64,000 nt of DNA from the NCBI RefSeq assembly GCF_014529535.1, contig NC_050735.1:10861739-10925738 (forward strand), given 5' to 3'. Under the pieces are notes generated by a model that was not told the DNA's origin, did not search any database, and saw only the letters and a list, made by a program, of their open reading frames with translations. The position numbers were made by a program, and so were the translations under genes. This document shows positions 26,697-40,200 of this stretch, one piece after another (positions within the stretch are counted from its first letter, which is position 1; every line of letters starts with the position of its first letter). Source of the DNA: Bradysia coprophila. Lineage: Eukaryota; Arthropoda; Insecta; Diptera; Sciaridae.

Positions 26697-26885
26697 TACA
26701 GTGTTTAAGGAGAGCGAAAACCAGTTAAATTTAATTGGTCTCGGGGTCAGCTGTCTTCATCAATGAAAAAAGAAATTGAGAGTTGAGCCCAGTTTAAATT
26801 TGAATGTGATTTCTCTCATTTTGACGTGTGACCCCGAGACCAGTTTAAACAAAGTGGTCAAAAATCGCTCTCCTTAAACACTGTA
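26697..26885. mobile_element. Tc1/mariner-type MITE with TA borders
   Basis: The 21-bp ends, 26697..26717 and 26865..26885, are exact inverse matches beginning TACAGTGTTTAAGGAGAGCG. A CAGTG start flanked by TA on both sides is the usual arrangement of Tc1/mariner elements, where TA is the duplicated target. A second inner inverted pair (CCAGTTTAAA-like and CTCGGGGTC/GACCCCGAG) strengthens the foldback. 189 bp, non-coding. Confidence 0.8.
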
Positions 26886-28264
26886 TTAATCACTATCCGT
26901 CAAGGTAGATTGGCTGATCGTAGAAACAACGCTCAGACACATCAACACAAAAGTAATTTTCAAAAAAAGTAAAAAAAACCAAAAATTTCAATTTTCTGTA
27001 CAACCACATCAATGTAAAGAACTCTGAAAATTAAATGAAATATTAACAGAAATTTTATGCATGAAATTATAATAGGACAAAGCGGCACGACGAAACCGGT
27101 GTCGGTGTGTGTTATTATTGTTTCTTTCAATCATGTTTGCCCTACCTACAGGAAGAGTTGAGTTAATATTGACTGTATGCGCTATGGTGTAGAGATATAT
27201 ATTTTGTGTCAAGGTAAAGAAATGTCTGGATACGAATTACGAATATAAACGGGTCTCCAAAAGCTCGCTCTGTACAATGAATAAAGCTGCTTTGTTCATC
27301 AAAAACTTTTGTTAATTGTTATATTACATTCACCACTTACACACCACAGTCGATTGCAACTTTTATTTAATTTTCTGTGCATCAATGACAGACATGACAG
27401 ACAATAATGTCAATTTTTGATTTGTATCGCTGCTAATCTCGATGGCATAGAGTGGAAGTTTGTTAACAAAAATTGTTTTGTTTGTCTCAATCAAGCAACA
27501 AGTGAGAAAAATGGTGACTGAAAAAAAAGGGCGGATTAATCCAAACAAAAATTCACAACGCACATCAACAATCAAAATGCCATTAATTTATTCAGTTTAA
27601 CTAAACTTGCACACCGAATATTACTGAAGTAACTGAACACATTCCCGAGCTGTACGCATAAAACGGATGGAAATTTCTTTATTGAATGTCGTGTAAAACA
27701 TGAACAAGATAGATACAACACACAGTCTTGATGGGAGCAACGTTGCCGCAATTCAACGAAGCTCTCAAAAGAAAAAAAAAATGAAAAAAACAGGTCTAAA
27801 CCTGCTTTTGATACAGAAATATAAGCGTAAATGACGCACATACACATTGATGAAACAGCAAGTTAGAATAGAGACACACTACACATCATATATGTACACA
27901 TCATAATACCAATACACGACCATTAAATACACACAGTGCACATCTTTACAGTCCCCTGTGAGTTGTGTGTGCTCGTATGCATAAAGATTCTTTTTTTTTC
28001 GTCAATGGAGTATATACCAACAACCAAAATATTATTCGATTTGTGCCAAAATATTTTTTTTTTGTTCTGTTGCTGTACGCTCGACGACGCTTAATCACTT
28101 TTATTAGTACATTAGGTCCATGTCGGTTCAACTTCATGAAAAGGTTGGCTTTTTACTTGTTACTCGGCCATAAATTCCCAATTTTCGAGTTCCATTTCGT
28201 TCGCAAAACTAAATTTCCATTTTCCTTCTGGTTACAGGTTTCCAAATGTTGAACTAAACGAACA
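26886..28264. other. Immediate upstream region and probable 5' UTR exon of Sin3A
   Basis: No coding frame is seen. A polypyrimidine-rich stretch ending TTCTGGTTACAG at 28239 looks like a splice acceptor 25 bases before the Sin3A start codon, so the start codon exon probably joins a non-coding first exon lying upstream, at an unknown place. Confidence 0.5.
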
Positions 28265-31200
28265 ATGAAAAGGAATAGAGTCGACGAGGTTCAGTTTCGT
28301 GCGCGTCCGGCACATCCAATTCTAAATACTCAGCATGGACCAACTATACAATATCAAATTTCTGGTGCCACACCAATCAAAGCCAACGTATCCGATTCAC
28401 CAACATCGATTGGTGGCTCAACTCCAACGGTTCAATATACCACATGTAAGTTGATCGACGCCTAAATCGATTTCGGCTGAATGGGCTTTGCTAAATATTT
28501 CTTTGTTAATTGTCTGTAGACTATCCATACACACAATCGCCGGTAGCATCAGGCGGTAATGTGAAAACCAGCCAATCGCCAGCTGGTGGTGGAACAGCTA
28601 TCCATGTTGTGAATGCGGGAGCTGTTAATGTCACGAATTCAGTGCGACATAAAACTACTTTAACGGGTAATACTACATCGCCCATAACGCCAACGGTCGG
28701 AACAACGCCCGCAAGTACACCATCAAACATTCCAGGTGGACAGAGCGCTGCTGGCCAAGAGAAATTTCAACGTCTCAAGGTGGAGGATGCTCTCAGCTAC
28801 TTGGATCAAGTCAAATACAAATTCGGCAATCAACCCCAAGTCTACAACGACTTTTTGGACATTATGAAGGAATTTAAGTCGCAAAGTATAGATACACCAG
28901 GGGTCATACAAAGGGTATCGAATTTGTTCAAGGTAAAGATTTCCCTCTTGTCACTGCAATGTGGGGCACGCCTCTAAAACATTTTTTTGTCCTCGAACAG
29001 GGTCATCCAGAATTAATCGTTGGCTTCAATACATTTCTTCCACCCGGCTATAAAATCGAAGTTCAGGCGAACGATCAGGGCGTCGCCTTCCAAGTATCCG
29101 TTTCTGTGCCATCACCATCCGGTGGAAATATTCATTTAACTCAGCCCACATCACCAAACAAAGGAAGCAGTCAATTTTCTATGCATCAAATACAGCCAGT
29201 CCTTGTGCCGCCATCTGCTCCACAACATATTCACATACCCATCCAACAGGCACAACAATCACCAATCGCTGCTGTACCGCAAAATTTCTCGCGTGATCGT
29301 TCGGCATCGCAATGCGGTAGCCAACAGCAACAGCAACAACAACAACCACCACCACCGTCGGCTGCAGCGGTAAATGATTTGGTTAACAGTCAAGGGCATG
29401 CATTACACCACATTTCTCAAGCGCATCAAACAATCATGCAGGCCGAACAAACCGGCAACCAAAATCAACCGGTCGAATTCAATCATGCCATATCCTACGT
29501 GAACAAAATAAAGATTCGGTTCCAGACGCAGCCGGAGAAGTATAAACGGTTCTTGGAGATACTGCACGCTTATCAAAAGGAACAGAAAATCATTAAAGAG
29601 TCCAGCGGCAATCTACAACCATCCAAGCAACTGACCGAAGCTGAAGTGTACAGCCAAGTGGCAAAATTGTTCGATCAACAGGAAGATTTGCTACGGGAAT
29701 TCGGTCAATTTTTGCCAGATGCCACCAGTCATTCAGCCACACAATTTATTAGCAAAGGTCATGCGCATAGTGACCACAAGAAAGTGTCGGGTGCGTCGAT
29801 GGCTCATCAGCCCAGCAATATTAAGCCATACAATAATGCTCAAAACAGTATGTCCAACCGGCTGGAGCGAATAGAGTTTCACAATGAAAAAGAATTCCAT
29901 CGCGACAGCAAAGACAACCGAAACCATGTTAGCAATCAAAAGTTCGGCCATAACAGCCAGGTTGTTAAACGATCAGCGTCAAACAATTCAATGAATTTGA
30001 ATAATTTTGGCCGTGAACGAGACGGTCCAATGCCACCGAAACGCCATAAGCCAATCAATCGAGATGTTACACTAGCTGAAGCATCGAAATATGGCTCATT
30101 GAATGACTATGCATTTTTTGATAAAGTACGCAAGGCGCTCAGAAACCCAGAGGTATATGAGAACTTTCTGCGATGCTTAACGTTGTACAATCAAGAGATT
30201 ATTTCCAAATCTGAATTGATTGGCTTGATCGCACCGTTTTTGGGTAAATTTCCAGAACTGTATCGCTGGTTCCAAGAGTTTCTCGGCTCGGCCACTGGTG
30301 TCGAAAACGTGCCACTGCAAGCCACACAGCGACAAGACCGTACGGCCGGCGATTTGGCGCAGGAAATTGATTTGAACACATGCAAAAGACTTGGTGCCAG
30401 TTATTGTGCTCTGCCGAAACAAAGTGAGTCACGGAAATGCTCGGGACGTAATGCGCTTGGAAAAGAAGTGCTGAACGACACGTGGGTATCGTTCCCGACA
30501 TGGGCCGAAGATTCGACATTTGTTACGTCGAGAAAAACGCAATACGAGGAAATAATCTACCGATGTGAAGACGAACGCTTCGAATTGGATGTTGTGATAG
30601 AAACGAATAGTGCAACCATTCGTGTATTGGAAAATGTACAGAAACGATTATCACGTATGTCGTCCGAAGAGGTGACTAGATTTAGATTGGACGACAACTT
30701 GGGCGGTAGCTCGGCGACGATACATCAACGGGCTATAAAACGCATCTATGGCGATAAGGCTTCGGAAGTAATACAAGGATTGAAGAAGAATCCATTGGCA
30801 GCTGTTGGTGTTGTGCTCAAGCGACTTAAGGCAAAGGAGGAAGAATGGCGAGAAGCTCAAAAGGTAATTTCGTCAACAATTTCGACCATTGTTGCTTGCA
30901 TCTGAATTTTTCATTTTCATTAATCCATTTCGTGCGATATTGCAGGGTTTCAACAAGCAATGGCGGGAACAAAACGAGAAGTATTACTTGAAATCGCTGG
31001 ACCATCAAGGCATCAATTTCAAGCAGAACGATATTAAGGCATTACGTTCCAAGAGTCTATTCAATGAAATTGAAACGTTGTACGACGAGCGACACGAACA
31101 GAACGATGAAACGCCAAGCGAACCGAACAGCGGCCCACATTTGACATTACCGTACAAAGACAAAACGATATTGGAGGATGCAGCCAATTTACTCATACAT

Positions 31201-34200
31201 CATGTGAAGCGTCAGACGGGCATCCAGAAGCAAGAGAAGACGAAAATCAAGCACATTCTGCGACAGTTTGTGCCCGATTTATTTTTCTCGCCCAGGCAGC
31301 AATTGAGCGACGATGAACGTGATGATGGTGCGTGCATTCGGTGATCATTGCACCGTAATTCGTCTCTAATTTTGTCGCTCTGTTTTATTATTTCCAGATG
31401 ACAAAGACATGGATGTCGACAACTCTGACACCGAAACGAAAATAAAATCTGAAAATCCCTCAACCTCATCAGCCACACTGAATCGAACGGACGACTATAA
31501 GGAGAAACCTTCCAACCAATCCACAATTCTAACAGACGCGTCCAGCAAATCCAGCAATACCAGTGATAGTGGTCCAGTCGGATCGGCAAGCGATCGGATC
31601 AAACTTCCCGAATCAGTTCACATAGCCTCCACCTCATCGCTGTCGACATCAACGCCGTTCTCATTGATGTCAACCGCAAACAATCCGTCGAGCAACGACG
31701 CTCAATCGTGCAATGTGAATAAAGTCAGTGTTAGTTCTAGCGGTGGTGTTTTGACAAGCGAAACTGTAAGCAATGCGTCGGTGGTGAATACAATCGGTGA
31801 TAGTAGCTTGAACGATGTGAATATTAAACAAGAAATTATCGATCGAGATTCGCCGAGCCCCAATTTGCCTTCGTATGCCGTTAGCAAACATTCGGTAAGT
31901 GCCGTTTCATTGTTGTTGAATTTTATAAATATGAACAATCGTACGCAATGTCCGTTTCCTTTGCAACACAATTTGCTTGAATATTCAATGAGTCGGATGT
32001 ACAGCATTAATGTGCAACAGTTCGTCCGGTATACTCGTATCCCTGAATCATCAAAAACTCATTCTAAAAACGAATCGGAACTTGTTTCATATCATATCAC
32101 CATAATCCAACCCATTGCATCCATTGAATCATGGACACTTCTGACTTCTCACTGCAGTGACTATATGGATGGATCCTAGATTAGCGGTTCAGTGAATCAG
32201 TTAAATTACTCAGACAACGCATTCGATAAGACAGTGGGATGCGATGATGAAGTCACTTCCGACAGCGCTTATTATTCCATCTTGTTTAGCACAACTGTTT
32301 GTGAATAATTACGTTCAAATCAAAGCTCTGTCGTTATCGATGATAACATCAACTAAATACCGGTCGTCCAATCGGAATAGTAAAATTTTTGCAATTTGTT
32401 TTTCTTAATTATCTCCGGCTCTGTGTGCACGTCCAACCGTATTCGAATCAATCTATCAAGAGGATGAGTAATTATATAACTTTGTGTACAAACTAATTTC
32501 ATGATGACCCGATAGCCCCGTTTTAGAACATTTTTGTTGTTGTTGTTGTTGTTGTTGTCCGAACCGTAAATCGCGTCTTGTTTATTGTTTTGTTATTGTA
32601 ATCATGTTTTCATAATACTGAGTGTGTCAACATAACGAAAACCATCACATTCTTTTCCCCGGTTAGGTTTTCTTATGAAATTGAGTCGAACCAAAATGTC
32701 TTTTTGTTTATTTGTTTTGGTTTTCTTTTGTTTTTATTGCCCGTGTTTCAAGTGCACAAATATTTTACGGAAATCGAACAAACGTTGCAAATTGTTGGTA
32801 TCGTCCGAAATGGTTCGAACATTTCATTCATTCCGCCCATTTACCCGTTATAGGAAGAAGCATACACACTGTTCCTGGCCAATAACAATTGGTATCTGTT
32901 CCTGCGACTGCATGCCATATTGTGCGATCGGTTGCGCACCATGTACGACAGGGCCAATGCATTGGCGGCCGAAGAGGCGAAATATCGCAGCAATCGGCGA
33001 GATAGTACCGCAACGTCGTTGCGATTGAAACCGAAATCGGACATCCAGGTGGAGGACTACTATCCGACATTTTTGGATATGCTGAAAAATGTGCTGGACG
33101 GAAACATCGACATCAATTCGTACGAGGATTCGCTACGCGAAATGTTTGGCATACACGCGTACGTTGCATTCACATTGGATAGGGTGAGTAGTCGGCGACA
33201 CAATTGAATTTGTGAAACATTTCGATAATTTTGGATTGAACATTCGGTTTTAGGTTGTAACGAATTCGGTGCGACAATTGCAGCATTGTGTAACGGAAAG
33301 GGGCGCCATTGAGTGTGTCGAACTGTTCCATCAGGAGCAGCGTAGAAACAGTGCTGGCGGTTATTGTAAAACCGCACATAAACGTGTCGCAGCTGAACTG
33401 GCCTATCAACGACGGGCTGAATCAATCTTACAAGATGAAAATTGCTTCAAAGTGTACATTGTAAGTTATCGGTTGTTCGTTGAATCATCTGCGCCTGCCG
33501 CACGTTGATCAGAGAAAATAATCCGAGTTCCATTCAATCCACAGTATAAAATCGACTGTAAAGTGACAATTGAGCTGCTCGACACCGAGTCCGATGAGAC
33601 GGAGAAATGTGTTTCGAATGCCCAGACATGGAATAACTATGTGGAATGTTTAACGAATCCAATGGCATCGATGTCGAACGCAACGCGAACTAGTGACAGC
33701 AATAATCTGGCCAAGATTGAAATTAAAACGGAAAAATCGGATGATGATGCGGTGAGTAGTTTGACGAGTCAATCGATTTTACGTTAACGATTTGTTCTTT
33801 GAATTGAAGAAAATATTTTTTTTTTACAATTTTTGGTTTTCGTTTTTCGTTTTATTTTTAAATTTATTATTTTGCTCAAAAGACAAATTGAGATTGCAAA
33901 CGGCCTTATGAATGGAAATTAAAATGTGAACTGAAATGCTAACTCGTTCAATTTATTGTGGGAAAATTCTGAAATATTTTTCGCTTTTGTTTAGTTTCTA
34001 TTTTTGTGCTGATGAGACAGTTAAATTCAATTAACACAGTGACCACTTTTGCCGACCTTGCATTGTATTAGTCAACACCTTCAGATTTTACAGAATTGTA
34101 TTTCCACCATTGACCCTCGCTGTCCTCCGATGTAATCTCAATTCCATTAAAAATGAGTGTAAATGAGTGTTCGGCTATGAGATTTAAGCGAAAAGAACGG

Positions 34201-37200
34201 ACGCATCGGTTCTACAAATACAGGGACAAACACCTAGTAGATTTCATCAGTTAGGTCGATCATTTCAGATCGAAGCACACAGATCATGGGATCCTTTGTG
34301 CTACCCTGTCATCATTAAAATGTTGACGCTCCCTTTAGGACCTCATCTCCTCCTCAACCTATTGCCTTACGCTCTACATGAACCACTCCATGCGAGCAAA
34401 CCGATCCCTACGATTAGTTAAATGATCAGCTGCTAGGGCAGAAAGCAAAGAGCGACTGGCGTCAACCTCGCTTCATTAGACTGTAATTGACAGAAAGCCA
34501 CTGGGAGGACAGCTGCATCTCACCCATAAGCTCGTATTCCGTATCAAGCCTGTAGGTCATAGTTGGTAAGGTTGTTTATACCCTATACAACCTCTAATTC
34601 ACTGTTTATAGAAAGCTTATGATGCTGGGTGGATGCTCCATATCGAGCTGTATTGGAGACGATAATCTCCCAAACATTTAAATCCTGGTTTCAGACCCAT
34701 GGATACTTCCAATTGTTAGGGTGAGCGCGACGAGCAAACACTTTTGATTTTAGATAGCACCAGTTAGAGCATAATGATGTTATGAACAGGGGTCAGTCAG
34801 TAAGGATGTTCGTTTAATACTCCTCGCGTGACATTTATTAATAGACAATTTCTAACTTGCCTAGCTGAGTTAAGAAACCGCAACTTCACTTAAGGCCAGT
34901 TCATACTCGCATACATTTTTGCGATATATGCGACCATGAACTGGCCTTAAAAACTGGTTAAACTGGTAGTTGCACTGGTCCATCTTCTGTAAGACCACCG
35001 TGGCCTGAGATCCACACAAGTGAAACACGTCGATCGTGATGACTTAAGCATTGCAATAAGGACAACTTTAAGTGAACAATAGTATTCTACAGGCTTTATG
35101 CGTCGAAAATCCTATTTTTCATGTTTCAAGCACTACTTTCGATGCCCTTAGCATTACATAACTCGGGATGAAAATAAAAAGTTACGTTTTGGTGTCATTG
35201 TTACCCTCGGCTTCGCCGAAAACTAGACTTTGCAACTTTTTTTCCCTTCTCATGTAAATAACTATTAAATGCTGAGGACGTCGAAAGAAATGCTTGGAAC
35301 ATGAAAAGTACGGTTTCCAACGTAATTGAAAATAACCGAAGAATCCTTGGTCACTATAGGCTTTTAGTCTAGTGAGCTTTATAGTAACTGTTGCGCTTAG
35401 TTTTTTGATTACGGTTTTCCTACTGAACTCAACCATTCATTCCGAAAATCCATGCAGACAAAAAATGAATCCATTTGCGATGTCTCACCGATTGAACGAG
35501 TTGGGTAATTCGATTCAAATTTTGATTAACACATCGAAACAATTAATTTACTTTTATGAGCACACCTTTTGTTTTCATTTACAATAACATTTTCAATTGT
35601 CCTTCGTCACGTAATAATTTTTTTTTTCAAATTTAATACCAGCCCAGCTCTTTGAATTGAAATTTGTAAACTCTTAACAGCAAACATGTAACTGTATGAC
35701 GAAACCCGATTTGATATCTGTCAATTTTCAAATACTGTGGACCACATGTTCTGTTCAAACTATCAGTTCGTATCAGACCTCATATCTACTTTACTGAACA
35801 ATAATTTGCGATGATAGGTTCAATTACCACTTGAAATGGGAATGTCTCGGAATGCGTCAATTTTCTTCAAGCGTAATTCAAACGAAATTTGATTTGAAAT
35901 TTATTAGAATTTGTAGTAAAGCAGTATAAGTTGTCTTAGCCTAACCGACACTGCATACTAAACTCATTCAATGTTACTGACATCGCTACAAATCAGTGAA
36001 TCAAACACCCAGACACCGGAACAAAATTAGTGAATCACTTACCGACCACTTCCGGTATTATAAGTCGAATCATTTTTAGTGACACAAACTGTAGTTATTG
36101 AAAAATGCAGTCATCTCGACACATTTACTGTGGAAGAAAATTGCAAACCTATTTCATTTCTCGAGTCCATCGGAATCCAACGGATAAAATTCGGAACGAA
36201 GTTGGTTTATCGAAAGTCAACAATTTTCTTTGTTTTTTTTTTCTTTCTTTTAAATGAAACTTTAGTTTGACTTTATCAGTTTTCCGTTCCTAAAACCAAA
36301 GCCAAACCCAAAATCGTAATACTAATGCAAAATTTTTCAAATCTTTTTTTTTCGTACCAGGTCAATCATGAGGTGTAATTAAGCATTACTTAGATCTAAC
36401 ACAAACACAAAATCATTCATTCCGAAATAAAAGTGAATTAGAATAAAAATGAACCGAAATAAAAGCAAAGCAAAATTTGACAGAGCCGATGATTTTATCA
36501 AATTGTAAATAAATGAATGAGGAGGAACATTTAAAAACAAAAATAATGAATTGCCATATAGACCGCAAGCTCACATGCATACCGCTTCCTCATTAGACCA
36601 TGGTTTTAAACCTATACCTTATACCTAATTGTTGCATTACCTGATACGATAAACTTTCTCTACGATTTTTGGGCACTAGAAGAGCCCTATCCAGATTAAA
36701 CTTAGTGTGTATCTCGACCGTCACACATCGTAGAAAATCTACATTTATATGGCGAAATGAAGCTATTGGCGCCAAATGTAGAACTCAATTGAATAATCAA
36801 ATTTTCATTGGCAGGTCTGGCGTGCCTGACGAGTCAAACGTGACTTGTCATCCACGACATGCCGTGTTAAAAAATAGTGTTTCAAATGCATTTTAAGATC
36901 TGATGGTAGATACTAGATATACACTAGGTCAACCGACGTTTGGTGTTAGAGCACTCCTAGCACTCAAAGATAAAAGTCGCGGAACAAATGTTTTTCATAT
37001 CGGGAAATGTAACAATTTGGCATTTGTTTCAAACCATGGTCTGAGGGACTGATATGTGGGTTCTCGGTCTAATAGAAATGTTTTGTCTCTATTTGATGAA
37101 AAAAAAAGAGAAAATAAATGAAACGACACAATCCTTTTCGATTTCGTTTTTTTAATAAATATAGTAGATGGAAAGGGACGTTCTAAGTGTTGTTTATATA

Positions 37201-40200
37201 AAATGAGAAGAAAAAAAAAATGGAGCAATTGAAACCGTTTTTTTATATTATGAAACATTTAAGCACACAATATCGAATATTGTTTAGATAAACGTTTTAA
37301 AAATGTCTGTTGGATTTGTTTGTAAAACGGTATACTCTTTCAATTAGTACTTTTCGACAACAACACAGAAGAGAAAAAAACCCAAAACAAAACCTAATTA
37401 AATGTGAATATTAATAATAATTAGAAATAAAAAGGAAAATAAATTTGCGAAATTTGATTTGAAATCGTTTTGTTATCAAATGGTGTTCGTACATCGTTTC
37501 CGTGAGCGCACTGTTCCAAATATATTCTGTCCATGCATTTGAGGTATAGCCTCAATAAGGCATATGTTTCGAGAGACTATCTATCTAACAATCGGTCATT
37601 CCTTTGAGATGTTTCGCCTACAGTGAGTAATATTCTAAAAGACATTTTCGACATTGATCAAAACTAGGGTGCATGGTGTTCCAAAATTATATGTGAAAAT
37701 AAGTGTTGTTTTGAAAAGTTTGGCGCCCCTGTTAAAAACTGATTCGTCCAGTTCCGCTGATGTAAAGTGTTCATTTATTCCGACCAGTTCGGAAACCGCG
37801 CTCAAATATTTGATGAAATAAAAAGGTCGTGACTGATGGGTAGGCTATCTAAATATCGGCAATCTTACACCTGTAAGATTAGATGACATATTCGTACATA
37901 TGATTGACATTAACAAAATTGAACTACTTTCTTACACAAACACTTCATTTATTGTGCGTTTCGGGTTTGACCTAACACCTGACCTTAAACCTGAACTTGA
38001 AAACCCGAATTTTTGCCGATCAGGTCGAGGGTTTCGTGTAGCGAACCTGAACTAGAAACACAGACTTCTGACACAGTTAACCTTAACCGAAACTAAGTTC
38101 TTCAAGCTTTTCAGGTTTCCAATGTAAGAAATCAGGTTGTTGTAAACTAAAAGTTTAACCGGTCAACTTGATCCTGTTCAGAGTATTAGTATTAGGCTTC
38201 CATCAGTTTCCAAAAACATCGATCAGTTACGACATTCTTAGGTATATGACGTATATGACCCAACGAGTGACATTTGTTAATTTTAGTAAATTTCATTCCG
38301 GCACCTTCGGATCCAAACACTCTTTTTGTATCAGAGGAGCCATGAAGAATCAGTTACCGACAGGGGTGCCAAATTTCTCAGAATTTTAGTGTTTTGACCG
38401 CTCTACAACACAAACTCAAATTCGGCGTGTTAGAATATATTGTTTCCTCTCATTTGTTCATTGTTCGAATAGTCAACCATTTTTCACCAGGTTATACGCG
38501 ACTGTTATATTTACAGTGTGTTCATCTCTAGAAAACACATTTCACAATTTTTTAAGAGTTTTACAAGTTATCGAAGTTTCCAGTCAATTAAGTGCTTTGA
38601 CATTGACTCGATTTGATTTACAACCCACATTTTATGATACTTTGGCGCGAAATTTGAATTCGCTAAAGCGTATTCAAATTTTGCGCAAAAATATCATTAA
38701 CTTGGAACACTTAATTCTTAATTGACTGGGAACATCGATGACTTTACAAACTCTTAAAAAAAGTGTTTTTTTTAGAATGAACCACCAAATAAAAATCCGT
38801 TGCTAAAAATTGGTTTTAAATGAGCGTCAATATCAGTTTTTAAAAGAAAGATTTAAATGAAATCCATCAAAGCCCGAATTGTGTGAAATCAAAATGCCCT
38901 TCAAAATATCCGAAACATGTGCGTACTATTTTTTTTTTAATTACAATTAAAACTTAAATATTTCTTAGCTTCTTTGAATAGAATTTTTTTTAGTGTTTTA
39001 TATTTACAAAAAAAAAATGTTTCCTTTCCCTATAATTACTTTTATTGTTTGTCCTGATATAGTACTTTTTGACTTCAAATGATTCTGCTTTACTATGATT
39101 TATGTGTTTAGCTTCGAAAAATATTTCGCAAAATTTCGTTTCAAAACCCAATGGACCATGTTGAATACAAAACAAAGTCTCCGGTAAAGAACAACTCGGT
39201 TAAGTTAATCAAGATAACAATAGGCATGGAAAAAAACCAACAATCGCCGGTGATAAAAGTCGTTCAAAGCTAGTCTCACATCGGCTGCTTTATAATTACT
39301 CTATGCTCGTACGTATTATATGATATTATCAGAGAAATGATATCAGATGGCGCTTGCGCTCCAGTGGCAGCAACGCCATCTGTTATCATTTCTCTGAATA
39401 TTATAGTATTAGTACAACCATAAGTTCCAATCGTTGTAACATAAACCAGCTGATGCGAATTGGACTTTTCTTGCCACTGTAAACAATAAACCATCGAGTA
39501 GCATTCGAGAGATGGCATGTTGGTGTTGTCATTTTTAAACATAACTGGGTGCTCATGTAATTTTTGCGTGCCGATTAGCATCAGCGCCACCATGTCACCT
39601 CTCTAGCACAACTCTATGGAAAAAACAACAACCGAAAAGCAACTTATTGAACAATGAACAGGGGATTGTTAAAACAGTCTGAAGTTGAATTTAAATGAAA
39701 AAACAAGGCAACTTACTCTAGTTGCATCTAGCGACGCCAAATAGACCTAATTCAAATTCTTTTTTTTTTTTTTGTTCTCCTGTCAAGTGTGACAGCATAC
39801 AAAAGACAAATTTGAATTAGTTCTATTTTGCGTTGCTGTGTTTAGCGCGTGATATTTTAAATTTATGTGTTAGGAAATGACTGACTTAACTGATTAAGAT
39901 GAATTTTGTATTTCTCAGCGTCCATTTAACCAAAGATCTGCATGGTTAACTGTTAAATTAAGCCAAAGTGTTCAGTGACTCATAATCAATGTTTTTAGCA
40001 TTTTGAACGCCTCTTAAGGTCATACGAACACCTATACCTGTTGATCGTCTTGAGGCCAAACGAAACAGTTAACCACGCAGATCTCCCGTCGATTGTGTCT
40101 TTATCAAAACTTCTAGTACTTTGCTTGCCTTTTTCATTTGCCACAAACGATTGTTTTCTTTATATTTTCAATTGTGCCTTTTGATCGTCTGTCCATCAGT

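Noticed and set aside
37950-38130. Recurrent CCTGAAC/GACCT motifs in the Sin3A intron
   Set aside because: Spacing is irregular and no unit can be defined, so I do not call a repeat.
38516-38725. Leucine-rich-repeat-like 69-codon frame in the Sin3A intron
   Set aside because: It coincides with a foldback MITE whose inverted arms explain the sequence; no start or splice context.
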